Shown here piece by piece: positions 20,479-29,002 of a stretch of DNA of 29,002 bases. The notes beneath the pieces are model-generated. The model saw nothing but the letters and a program-made list of their open reading frames with translations, searched no databases and was not told where the DNA came from. Location of the stretch: positions 1 to 29,002 of the forward strand of contig NOWV01000388.1 in assembly GCA_003344405.1 (NCBI GenBank), given 5' to 3'. Position 1 is the stretch's first letter, and each line of letters starts with the position of its first letter. The position numbers were made by a program, and so were the translations under genes. Source of the stretch: Trichoplax sp. H2 (Eukaryota > Placozoa > Uniplacotomia > Trichoplacea).

Positions 20479-22973
20479 TAAGAGCAGCGCAGGGGTATTT
20501 ATACTACTGTTAAATGACTCTGATTATGGGTTCATTTCAATAGGTCAGTATAAGATTCTTACAGTACTTTTAACCTCAAGATTTCTTCATGTAAAACGAA
20601 TAGCTCTAAGGTAGTCATTTCTGCAGAGTACTGATTATTAAAATAGTATTCGTTATATCGCTAAGGGTGGCCACTGGGCCTTTAAATTTTGATTTCATGT
20701 AATATTCTGATGAAAATTGAATAAACATAGAATCTTTATAGAGTTTTCTACACAGCCATTTTGATTCTTACATTTTCTTATAACGGTTACTATCGACAGA
20801 GCAAGCTTTACTTGCATACTCAAGCGATGCTTAGACACATTATAATGATTGGTATGGAATTGACCACAGTACTAAGGACATTGAACCGCACTGTCGATAT
20901 CTTACAGTACCTGCTAATCTTAACTTGGTATGTCCATCACCGTACATTAGTTATCGTAATGTGCTTTGGACTATTAACTAATCTTAATATAGCATAGTAC
21001 ATTACTATTACAGGGATATATATAATATCGAATGATAATACTATCTGTTAATTTTATTAACAAATTGACCATAAACGTATATTTGACAGTTTCGAATGAT
21101 CTGTAGGGTTTATATAAATATTATTGAGAAGGTATAAGTGATTGATACACATCAGTAGGTGCTATTAGTTCTATTGCTCTCTTGCAATTCGTAGTGTTAC
21201 CCTACTGTAGTTCCCCTGTCCCGATTACTTTTGATTGCTATACATAACAATAGCAAATTCTATCAAATGTATTACAACGTACTTATACGCAACGATAGTC
21301 TTAAGCACCAAGATACCACTGTATCAGACACTATTTTCTTGAATTTTAAAGTCACTAACGATATTCTTGTAATAATATGTAACTCCTTCAACTACTTTTA
21401 TAGATTATACTGCTACACAATAAGAATACGCCCACAAACCAAATAGATAGAAAGTGCTTTATTTACAGTGATTTACAGCAGTATGTATTAGTTACCATCC
21501 GCCATAACTTCCAAAGTTCTTCTTTTCTTACTATCAATCCCCGATCATCTTCTATTCTGGCTTTCATTATCCATAACTCTTTCGTAAACATATTTGTAAA
21601 TAACTTCTAGCCATTACCTCACACTTTACATTCATTCAGTTCATTATAAATTTAATATAATTAGTAGAAATCTAATTTTCCTAAGCACCATGATTACAGT
21701 TCTTTGCTTTTCTAATTTTAAACCAATACAACCTCTAATCATACATAACACAGTCTCCCTCTAACCTCCTTATATGATGCGAACTGCTTATGCTATATTA
21801 ACTATATTACTATAGTAGAATAATTAATCCTTTACTTCAATTGCCGCATGTTAAACAGAGCTATCTTCTTAATAGACAAGTTTTAATGTTCTTACTTGCT
21901 ATGAGAATATTCTTAAAAATGTAGAGATTTTGTTCTAAGATATGCAGTAGATAAGTGGTTCAATATTCTGAAATTACTTAACGACTATTTCTTTTAAATT
22001 ACACTAGATTTATATAAAATAAACTCAATGACATACTTTGCAAGCACTCTCTGCAGCAGTATGACATTTTTTAATTAACGCAGTTTGGAGTAGCTAAACA
22101 ATATTGGAATAGAATTTTCTACCAAAAATGTATAACGCAATTAAAGGTCTATGGAGATAAAGAAGAATTTAAGTATTAATTTGATGCTAATTCCTCCAAT
22201 CTGTCATCATTATACTTCAAAATAGCGAAATAGTAAACGCATTCAAAAATATTGATTGAAATATTACAGGATGATTACGTCATGACAATATTGTTATTCG
22301 CTATGAATCGTTGAAATTTTATAATTAAAGTGGGGAAACAGTTTAAAAAAACGTATTAAAATAATGAAAATAATGCCTTTGAAGATTTTATCCTCGAAAA
22401 TTGAACTACCGCATCATCTTCTAGTTGGTAAGTTAATTCATTGTTAAACCACCACCTACAAGTAACGATAACTAATCCGGAATCGAAAAATTACTACTCA
22501 GAAATTGAAAAATGAATTTGTCAAGTTAATTTTTTTCAAATTAACGATATAATAGATGATGATTGAGCAAAATTTCCATTCCTAATTAAAAGTAGGTGTC
22601 TTAATTGAAAGTCTTTCTTTATAAATAATTTAATTATCTTAACAATGCGAAAATTGATCAAATATTTTTGCAATTTATTCATACAACTATACAAATAATT
22701 AAGCTATCTAGTCCAAGGCAGCTATACTAAATATTATTATTGAAAGTAGGGTAATACTATTAACTATAATATCCTGTACATTCTATAATTGGATTTAGGC
22801 AAATTATAATAGTAGGTACCTTTGTTAAAAACTGTATGATCTTCTCATGACTAATTTCAAAAAGATTATCTTCAAACAATTGGCTAATATTTGATGCATG
22901 AATCTATCAATTATCATTGAATGATTAAATAGGCAATTATATGCTACGCCACCACTTATCGAATTAATATCTT

Positions 22974-23025
22974 AATCTCTTACCCCAACGATTACTTACA
23001 CATAAAAATACACTAGAATATTGTT
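22974..23025 (+). promoter_or_regulatory. Start-proximal conserved block of subfamily II, gene E
   Basis: Near-identical to 6657-6710 before gene B: CTTACCCCAACGATTACTTA, ACATAAAAATACACTAGAAT, ATTGTT. Ends about 19 bases before the E start codon. Confidence 0.5.
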
Positions 23026-23043
23026 AAGCTGCATCATTCCAAC

Positions 23044-24114
23044 ATGGACGTCAACGTAACTAATAATCAAAGTATCAAGACTTCTTATTATGCTGCTTTA
23101 ATTAACACAAGTGTTGGCGTAGTGGCGTTTATTTTAAATCTATCAGTTTGTTTGATTATTACCTCACACTCCATTCTACACCAGCCATTTAATCATCTAA
23201 TATTAAATTTATCTTTTTCTGATCTCTTGGTCTCTTTAGCCGTCTTTTTCAACGGAATTTTAGATTATTTTTCTGTACAACGATTTATGTCTTATGAATT
23301 GGCTACGGTTATTTGCAAGATTGATATGTCATGTGCTGTAATATCACTACCCGTTGCTTGCTTAACGTTACTTATGATGAGTATTGAGCGTTATCATGCT
23401 GTTGCAATAATCCAATTTCGATCTGTGAAACTATCAACGATACGTAAGGCTATTTTGATCATTTGGATATTGGCGATTTTGTCAGCAATTATACCGATCA
23501 TCTCTACTCAGCTAGATCCTATTTATCCAAATGACTGTTTTGTTGGCGGCATTGATAATTTTGCCTTGCTAGTCGTAAGCATTATAGCTTTTTCCGTAAC
23601 ATGTGTGGTATCCATCGCGATTATGTTAATATTCTACGGTATCACTATTCATAAATTATGCCATAATATGGCTGTCGTCCAACCTTCGCAGACGCGAATT
23701 ACAAGTAAAAGGGATCAAAATATACGACGAACTATTATTCCAATTCTATTTCTGTCGATTTTTTCATCGATATCTAGCGTTCCTTACGTACTTCTAAATT
23801 ATTATATTATGTTTAATCAATATTATGCTCCTAATTTCAGAAATCACTTTATTCAACGATACCATTCTATATGGTCAGCCTGTGCAATAATGTTTATCTT
23901 AACGCCTGTAATTAATCCTCTCTTGTACAATTTGGCTAGTAGTAAATTTCGCGAAGTAATTCATGAATTAATATGTTGCCGGAATTCATTGGTGAATAAA
24001 AGTACAAAGCAATTGAAATCCATTCAAGTAATTACCTGCAGTTCAAGTGTGACTAATATTCGAAGCTGTACGGTGAAATCTGAAAAATCATTTAGCTTGA
24101 AAGCGCAATTTTAA
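23044..24114 (+). CDS. Class A orphan GPCR, subfamily II, gene E (intact)
   Basis: A 356-residue single-exon receptor, paralogue of B (about 84% identical over 348 residues by my count). N-glycosylation sites at N4, N8 and N21; N32, D60, C91, E115-R116-Y117, W141, C165, Y198, P247 and NPLLY at 291-295 are all present. Like B it has Ser190 for the TM5 proline and Ser245 for the TM6 toggle tryptophan. It keeps Pro288 before the TM7 core where B has Thr. R46 in the first intracellular loop of B is His46 here. The tail is eight residues longer than in B (ending SLKAQF) because codon 349 is TCA rather than a stop. Bases 23182-23334 and 23727-23810 are almost identical to B even at silent sites, suggesting gene conversion. 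Ligand unknown; plasma-membrane location expected. Confidence 0.94.
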   Translation: MDVNVTNNQSIKTSYYAALINTSVGVVAFILNLSVCLIITSHSILHQPFNHLILNLSFSDLLVSLAVFFNGILDYFSVQRFMSYELATVICKIDMSCAVISLPVACLTLLMMSIERYHAVAIIQFRSVKLSTIRKAILIIWILAILSAIIPIISTQLDPIYPNDCFVGGIDNFALLVVSIIAFSVTCVVSIAIMLIFYGITIHKLCHNMAVVQPSQTRITSKRDQNIRRTIIPILFLSIFSSISSVPYVLLNYYIMFNQYYAPNFRNHFIQRYHSIWSACAIMFILTPVINPLLYNLASSKFREVIHELICCRNSLVNKSTKQLKSIQVITCSSSVTNIRSCTVKSEKSFSLKAQF

Positions 24115-24539
24115 ACTCATACCAGTTTAAGACTACTGCAATATTCAAAGGTTAAGTTTTTTGTATAAGCCAGCACGGCAAGGAATATTTTTTGTTATAG
24201 CGAAATCTGTTACAGTATTCTGTTCAAATGAATTTTATCAAAGTACATAGGATACTGTTACGGTGTTGCCTTGTCATTAGGGCAGTTTACTAAGTACAGT
24301 AGTAGCTAGTATGGAGAATATCCATATTTATAGTGCTAAGTAAGATAAGTAATGCCTTAACGTGGATATTGTTTGTAATAGTTCTTTACATATTTGATAT
24401 TGATTGTTATCGTGTGATAGATAGCAGTAAGATGATTAAGTTCTAGCTGATGATAGTTGAATTAGATAACCTACGAGCTTCGATTAAGATTAAGTATGAG
24501 TAAGAGATTCAAAATATTTACTGATAGAAAAGCTATGTA

Positions 24540-24569
24540 AGGAGCATCTCAGTTCGAGATGTTTCTCCT
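24540..24569 (+). ncRNA. Hairpin with compensatory change, copy 1 (function unknown)
   Basis: AGGAG-CATCTC pairs with GAGATG-(TTT)-CTCCT around an AGTTC loop, 11 base pairs with a three-base bulge. In copy 2 (25802-25831) the lower stem is AGGAA/TTCCT: the fifth pair has changed from G-C to A-T on both sides. The next pair has changed from C-G to T-G, still able to pair as RNA. Preservation of pairing hints at selection for a structure, RNA or protein-bound. One compensated pair is thin evidence. Not a tRNA. Confidence 0.3.
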
Positions 24570-24678
24570 AGTAAGGTATAATAATAATACTATTGTTGTT
24601 TACAAATTAGATGGTTCCTATATAAACGGGAACATTTGAGTTGAAAGTGTGGTATAAAGTTGTAGATGTATCTTTGCT

Positions 24679-24684
24679 AATAAA
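24679..24684 (+). terminator. Possible polyadenylation signal after gene E (AATAAA)
   Basis: AATAAA 565 bases after the E stop codon; the second copy of the segment keeps it at 25953-25958. It could serve E or a transcript from the duplicated segment. Confidence 0.2.
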
Positions 24685-25514
24685 AATTTCATCTTTCAGT
24701 CTTTTACTGTGTGTTTTTAACATTAAGTAAAAGGGCGTTTAAGTCAGTAGCTACTTATAGACTTTTACTGTACATTACCTTGTCGCAGAAGTGAAATTGT
24801 GACAGATACTAATACGACAGTAATAGTTTTCCATCTAAGTTACTAGATTATATAGTCGTAAATTCGATTTCTATCGTAATGATATTTATTTAAATGGCAG
24901 CGCAGAATTGCGATAGTGCTACAATTCTAGATGCCGTTATTATGTCAATAATTGTCAATATCTTCTATACAATATTGCCATTACAAATTTACGGAAATGC
25001 TTAATTTCCTTGCTTGTAAAAAAGATAATACTTATTCGATGCGTTATCTACGATAATCTACAATCAAAATTAGCTCCCTATCAAAATCTATATTTATATC
25101 TTATTCACCATTTGAATAAAATTATTTATGTAACAGCTGGAGTAAAAAATTTATAATATAGCGTAAATGTACCATCTATGAATAATTTATGGATATTGCA
25201 AGCTAAAATTATTTCCGCTAGAAATATTGCGCTAGCATGAAAGCAGTAACCAGAAACGTCAACTTAATGTTATGTTTAGGAAATTTAAATCTTCGAAAAT
25301 TATATATATGAATGTATTATCATAATTTATAGAACTACTCTGCTCTAAAGACTACATATGCGTCTACTACTGTTAATGATGAGATACATTGAATGATATC
25401 AAATGATGGGCTTAAAATATGTATCAAAGGGTGCATTACACCGGTAAGATCGTCTAGAAGTATACTAGGCCGAATCATAGGACGTAAATACATTAAAAAA
25501 TTACTACTCACCTG

Positions 25515-26070
25515 GTTACGGTGTTACCTTACAGTTAAGATAGCCTAACAGTAACGCAGTAGCTATTATAGAAAATATCCAAATCGTAGTATTGGGTAAG
25601 ATAAGTAATGCATCAACGTGAGTATTACTTGTGATAGCTTATTAAATATTTGATATTGATTGTTATTGTGAGTAGAAAGTAGTAAGATAATTCAAATTCT
25701 AGTTGGTGATAGCTGCACTAGACAGCATTCATGCTTAAGTTAAGATTTAGTATGAGTAATAGTTTAAAAGTATTCACTGATAGGAAAGCTACTAATATGT
25801 AAGGAATATCTCTATTCGAGATGTCTTTCCTAGTAAAGAATTATAATAATATTGTTGCTGTTTACAATTTAGGCGGTTCCTATATAAGCGGAAACATCTT
25901 GAGTAAGAAGTAGTTGAGCTGAGTTGTGAAAAGTTGTGGATGTGTCTTTTATAATAAAAGTTCTATCTATTCGCTTATTGGCTGTGTGTGTTTAATGTTT
26001 AGTAAAAGCGCTTTTAAATCCGTAGTAACAGCGCTTATAAATTTTTACTTTGAATTTCCCTGTCGTAGAG
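25515..26070 (+). repeat. ~540-base duplicated segment, copy 2
   Basis: Direct repeat of 24257-24791, 1258 bases further on. It interrupts sequence that is continuous after gene B: the ACTCAC word near 9605 matches the left side at about 25504, and the TTTTAATT...TAGAATGAAA at 9629-9646 matches the right side at about 26110-26129. Thus this copy was inserted or duplicated into the E flank after the B/E duplication. No terminal inverted repeat is evident, so a mobile origin is not shown. Confidence 0.65.
25802..25831 (+). ncRNA. Hairpin with compensatory change, copy 2 (function unknown)
   Basis: AGGAA-TATCTC pairs with GAGATG-(TCT)-TTCCT around a TATTC loop. See copy 1 at 24540. The loop and bulge have changed freely while the stem still pairs. 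Confidence 0.3.
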
Positions 26071-26550
26071 TTTAAGTTGAGCCACTGCCGCAGTTAATTT
26101 TTGTCATCATTTTAATTCTTTAGAATGAAATAGAAATGGCTCTTAACGAATCTATTACCGGTACTTAAGCATAGCACGGCCTATTTTATCAAGTAGTAAA
26201 ATTTCTAACATAAAGGTTATCCATCACGTGCAAGAATTTCGTCCAGTCTAGCTTCTTAAACATCCCAATATAATATTTAATTATACTATCATTGACCCAA
26301 ATTATGCTATTACGTTAAGTTAATCTAAGTCCTGTGCAGAAATCGTCACTCGCGAAATTAAATGCTTTCGACTTTTTACAAAGTAACTACATTAAGTTTG
26401 CCGCGTGATGATTTATATAACAATGAAACATCAGAAATATGTAAAATTTAGAGCTTGACCATGAAACAAACATTTTGATTCAGAAAAAAGTTTCAGGGAA
26501 GCTTTTAGTCAATATACCTGATTTTATCTCGCCGGCAATTAGTTAAGATA

Positions 26551-27404
26551 TTTGAATTCAACTTAGCTATCATAGTAAACCTTTCCTTATCCTTACTATA
26601 AACTGTCTCGCTGCAAGTACAATTCTCGACTTAGTGTTAGAATTACTTATTACTAGCATCAGATTCTTAGCGCTAGATTATAAATATTATTCACTATGTT
26701 AGTGTTTAAGTCGCAATCTATAGCATATTTAACTTGTAAAATTGCGATTTCATATGGTGTAGTCTCCTTACCTAGCGCTTACTTAACGCTATTAGCAATG
26801 AGTATTGAAAGATATCAAGCTATTACTAATGTTCGTGTTCATAAAATGGATTTGGCAGAAATACGTAAAGTAATCGCCCTTATTTGGTTCCTAGCCTGTA
26901 TTTCAGCAATAACGCCTATCATGTACACACGATTGGATCTTTATTATCCTTACGAATGTTCTAACGGTCGAATCGACAATTACTTGATGATGATGTTCTT
27001 CCTTCTTGTACTACTCTTGCATTGCATCATCCCGGTCAGTATGATGTCTATAACTTATATCATGAGGGAAATTTTATTTAACCAGTTCCGTTTTCTCCTA
27101 TTAATAAGTGGAAAAGAAAAAGGCAGAGGCGAAATATTATTTCGATTTTATGCCTATCAATTTTTTCTTCTATTTCTAGTATGCATTACTTACTACTACT
27201 GTACATTTTTATGTCATGTATAATCATCATTATCACGAAAATTTTCGAAATTTATTTCTTGAAAATAATTATCCTTTGTGAGCATCTTTAGGAGAGCTAT
27301 TTATTCTTACACCCATTATCAATTCGCTCCTATATAATTTATCAAGTAGTAAATTTCAGGAAAGCATACACTCACTGATAAGCTGCTGCGATCTGTTTCG
27401 CTAA
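26551..27404 (+). pseudogene. Class A GPCR relic F, divergent subfamily II-like
   Basis: Reading starts in the TM2 region (FNLAIIVNLSLSLL, like FNHLILNLSFSDLL of B), which is ended by TAA at 26599-26601. The longest open part, 26696-27223, carries TM3 to TM5: Cys at the TM3 top, PSAYLTLLAMSIERY with the ERY motif, a TM4 Trp, loop 2 YPYECSNGRIDNY, and a Pro in TM5. A frameshift near 27095-27115 moves TM6 (RRNIISILCLSIFSSISSMHY) into another frame. In the stretch before TM7, TGA at 27279-27281 stands where B has a Trp codon. TM7 has NSLLY instead of NPxxY, then helix 8 SSSKFQES and TAA at 27402-27404. Residues such as GRIDNY are closer to A/D, others to B/E, so F is probably a third, older lineage. 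TM1 and the N-terminus are not found. Confidence 0.85.
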
Positions 27405-27724
27405 CTGATTTAAATTTACTTAAGTCAAGTTTTTTATGTAAGTCTGATTATATATAGTAATTAAGTGGCCTGTTTAGGGTATTTGCACTGCTTATGCTAC
27501 TCATTTCTAATTTGATAAAAACTAATTTAAGTCATCACCGTCTACTCCTAATCGAATATACGCGTATCTTTAATAAATAAAAATCAACAAGAATTATTGA
27601 TTACACCCTACATCTTTAATAGACACTAAAACACAGCTCACTATATCTCAAACATCTCCGTCACTGTTGGAACTGAATAACAAATTAACCTACATCATCA
27701 CAGTGAAACGATACTGTAATAAGA

Positions 27725-28296
27725 GTGTCTCACAATAACTGTCTTAGTCAAAGGGTATTTTCTAAAAGGCTTTTATTACAAGGTTGTAGGAATAGTAGAG
27801 CAATAATTGATTGCTACAAGAATCTAGTCGAAAATCTAAAGTATTTCGAGCTCAAAGCGAAAAGAAATCTCTTCTCTCTCGTGATCTCATCTCTGCAGTT
27901 CTTAAATACATTTTGCTAGATCCATTTATGACAAATTAATCAATCTACAATCAGACTTGAGTCATCAAATAGAATACTTTTCTCAAGTAGAACACCATTA
28001 TCTTCTACAATCTAAATCATTCTGCTTAAGATATCACTAGTCTTCTATTACCGCCCAGCACCTTTCAGTGTTAAGCATCTTCACAGTTGCAGTGTTTCTA
28101 GTCACATAAATCATGTACCATAATTAGTCAACTGGCTGATATTAGTCATCAACAGTTTCTAATATAGCAGTTATCAATCATCTAATATTAGCTTCACGAT
28201 AATATCTATTCTTAGCAACCTAACTATATCAAGTATAGCTATTAACACAATCAAATATATCTATGCTAATAATCAAATATGGGGTACATCACTACA
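27725..28296. repeat. Second copy of the 9671-10645 block, without the 626-base element
   Basis: Matches 9671-9797 then 10424-10604 directly joined at GAGCT (27848-27852), and resumes at ATCAAATATGGGG (28271) after an extra ~235 bases. It supplies the empty site used to infer the 9798-10423 element. Confidence 0.75.
28030..28262. mobile_element. ~235-base extra segment, possible short insertion
   Basis: Absent from the copy at 10604-10617, where TAAATCATT is followed after about 15 bases by ATAATCAAATATGGGG. Near its left edge is GCTTAAGATAT and near its right edge ATATCTATGC, which read in opposite directions are similar (one gap, one mismatch). No target duplication is clear. A deletion in the other copy is equally possible. 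Confidence 0.25.
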
Positions 28297-28873
28297 GATA
28301 CCATGATAGTACAGCATTGCAAATGTAATAGCAAAGGTGAGGCTATTCCCTCACGTTTTCGGATCTAGCTATCAGCTGGCTACTTCAACAACATAAGGCT
28401 ACTTTCTGATGACCTTTTATCAGCAAGATTGGACCCTATATACAGCAGGAAAAGATAATCGCTTATGTTGTACAAGCATAAATTCATCCAATACCACAAC
28501 ATATTTTAGCAGATTCAGCGTTTAGTAGCATCATTTATAAAGAAGCATACAATATATAAAAATATTAAGCCAGAAATCAATTAAAAAGTAGCATAAATTC
28601 ATAGACACACACTCATATATATACTCATACTTTCGTATATATTGTGTATATTATACGCAGAAATACTTCAGCTGTGATCACACTATCGGCACTTTACGAC
28701 ACGTAACCTTTCTAATTGGAAGTGAATCAAAGTTACGATAGGGATCAAAAGGTAGCATTCTTAGGTAAAGTGTACGACAAATCTATTATGTTTTTATTAT
28801 TGTGTTGTTAACTTTATTAATGTGTAAGCTTTCTATTAAGGATCTTTCTTTTCTATTTCATCTGCGTATTTCA

Positions 28874-28901
28874 GAATAAGTGAAGTATAACAGACTTATT
28901 C
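28874..28901. repeat. Eight-base perfect hairpin
   Basis: GAATAAGT (28874-28881) and ACTTATTC (28894-28901) are perfect complements around a 12-base loop. Isolated in gene-free sequence; role unknown. Confidence 0.35.
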
Positions 28902-29002
28902 TTGTGTGAAGGAATAGCGTTGTATATTAATGATAATGGAGAAAGACTAAATCAAGCATCATAAGCAACATATTATGTAGCTTAGGGCAGTATTTAAGCA
29001 AC

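Larger units (their letters stand above)
17387..22973. other. Largest gene-free stretch, between D and E
   Basis: About 5.6 kb with no convincing gene. Bases 17387-18010 are the 3' flank of D, partly matching 1-270. Roughly 18010-21780 has no partner in the other intergenic regions apart from two internal duplications (18613/20065 and 19118/20381), so it is an expansion specific to this D-E interval; the A-B interval is only 2.8 kb. From about 21780 it is the 5' flank of E, homologous to the flank of B from about 5470. The short open frames inside lack ATG starts or recognisable domains and are no longer than chance allows. Confidence 0.55.
24257..24791 (+). repeat. ~540-base duplicated segment, copy 1
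   Basis: From GTTACGGTGTTG to CTTGTCGCAGAAG. Matches 25515-26070 through its length, with anchors ATATTTGATATTGATTGTTA, AGTATGAGTAA, TTCGAGATGT, GGTTCCTATATAA and GCTGTGTGTGTTTAA-like words. It contains a hairpin (24540-24569), a TATATAA word at 24621, and an AATAAA at 24679. No open frame spans it. The corresponding part of the B flank (about 7940-8890) does not match well. Confidence 0.7.
24115..26550. other. 3' flank of gene E up to relic F
   Basis: No gene is seen. The flank matches that of B in parts (24115-24260, 24780-25490 and, after an interruption, 26090-26132 matching 9615-9650). Two copies of a ~540 base segment occupy 24257-24791 and 25515-26070. Bases 26139-26269 match 10647-10770. 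Bases 26270-26550, which would hold the N-terminus and TM1 of F, show no recognisable coding sequence. Confidence 0.6.
27405..29002. other. Terminal gene-free DNA after F
   Basis: No gene is seen. Bases 27725-28020 and 28268-28296 are the second copy of the block at 9671-10645. About 28030-28262 is extra relative to that copy. A short CA/TA-rich patch lies at 28608-28655. The rest shows no match elsewhere in the window. Confidence 0.55.

Noticed and set aside
20761-20997. 78-codon open frame on the + strand with hydrophobic stretches
   Set aside because: No ATG at its start, no receptor motif, and no paralogue; hydrophobicity is common in chance frames of T-rich DNA.
24540-24575. tRNA or tRNA-derived element, because of GTTCGAGAT in the hairpin loop
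   Set aside because: No acceptor or anticodon stems can be drawn, and the second copy has changed the GTTC bases.
27725-27919. 64-codon frame after F
   Set aside because: Starts at GTG within a duplicated non-coding block whose other copy (9671 on) does not keep the frame.
1-29002. CRISPR array, operon or phage region
   Set aside because: No regularly spaced repeats and no prokaryotic gene organisation; the content is animal-type receptors.

Overview
The window is a compact array of single-exon class A (rhodopsin-like) G-protein-coupled receptor genes, all on the + strand, separated by 2.5-6 kb of AT-rich non-coding DNA. It reads as animal nuclear DNA. The seven-helix receptors carry N1.50, D2.50, ERY, W4.50, Y5.58, P6.50 and NPxxY, there are no bacterial-style operons or ribosome binding sites, and paralogues are spread as local duplications. 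The low GC, intronless receptors and tandem expansion suit an early-branching animal; a placozoan (Trichoplax/Hoilungia type) is my favoured guess, with a cnidarian or sponge possible. That assignment is inference from general knowledge, not from a search.

Layout: two receptor subfamilies alternate. Subfamily I is gene A (2930-3955, intact), gene C (12779-13772, clear pseudogene) and gene D (16338-17386, intact except for one frameshift at an A7 run). Subfamily II is gene B (6728-7774, intact), gene E (23044-24114, intact, about 84% identical to B in protein) and gene F (about 26551-27404, a divergent, badly broken relic). The first ~270 bases match the DNA downstream of gene D (about 17757-18010), so another subfamily I gene probably lies just before the window.

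The non-coding DNA is mostly duplicated flank. The 5' flanks of A, C and D are homologous over more than 1 kb, and those of B and E over about 1.2 kb. The 3' flanks of B and E are homologous over about 1.8 kb and then become rearranged around F. Comparing the copies exposes several insertions or deletions: about 547 bases upstream of A between TTAC repeats; 626 bases at 9798-10423 with TGTCAC/GTGACA ends and AGAGC direct repeats; about 235 bases at 28030-28262; and a ~540 base segment present twice after E (24257 and 25515), whose hairpin keeps pairing through a compensatory change.

Functionally the window offers two or three working orphan receptors (A, B, E and perhaps D) and two dead ones (C, F). 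All intact members lack the TM6 toggle tryptophan of the CWxP motif (Ser-Ser-Val/Ile-Pro or Pro-Ser-Ile-Pro instead), and B and E also lack the TM5 proline. Ligands cannot be named from sequence. I see no tRNA, rRNA, CRISPR or transposase gene.
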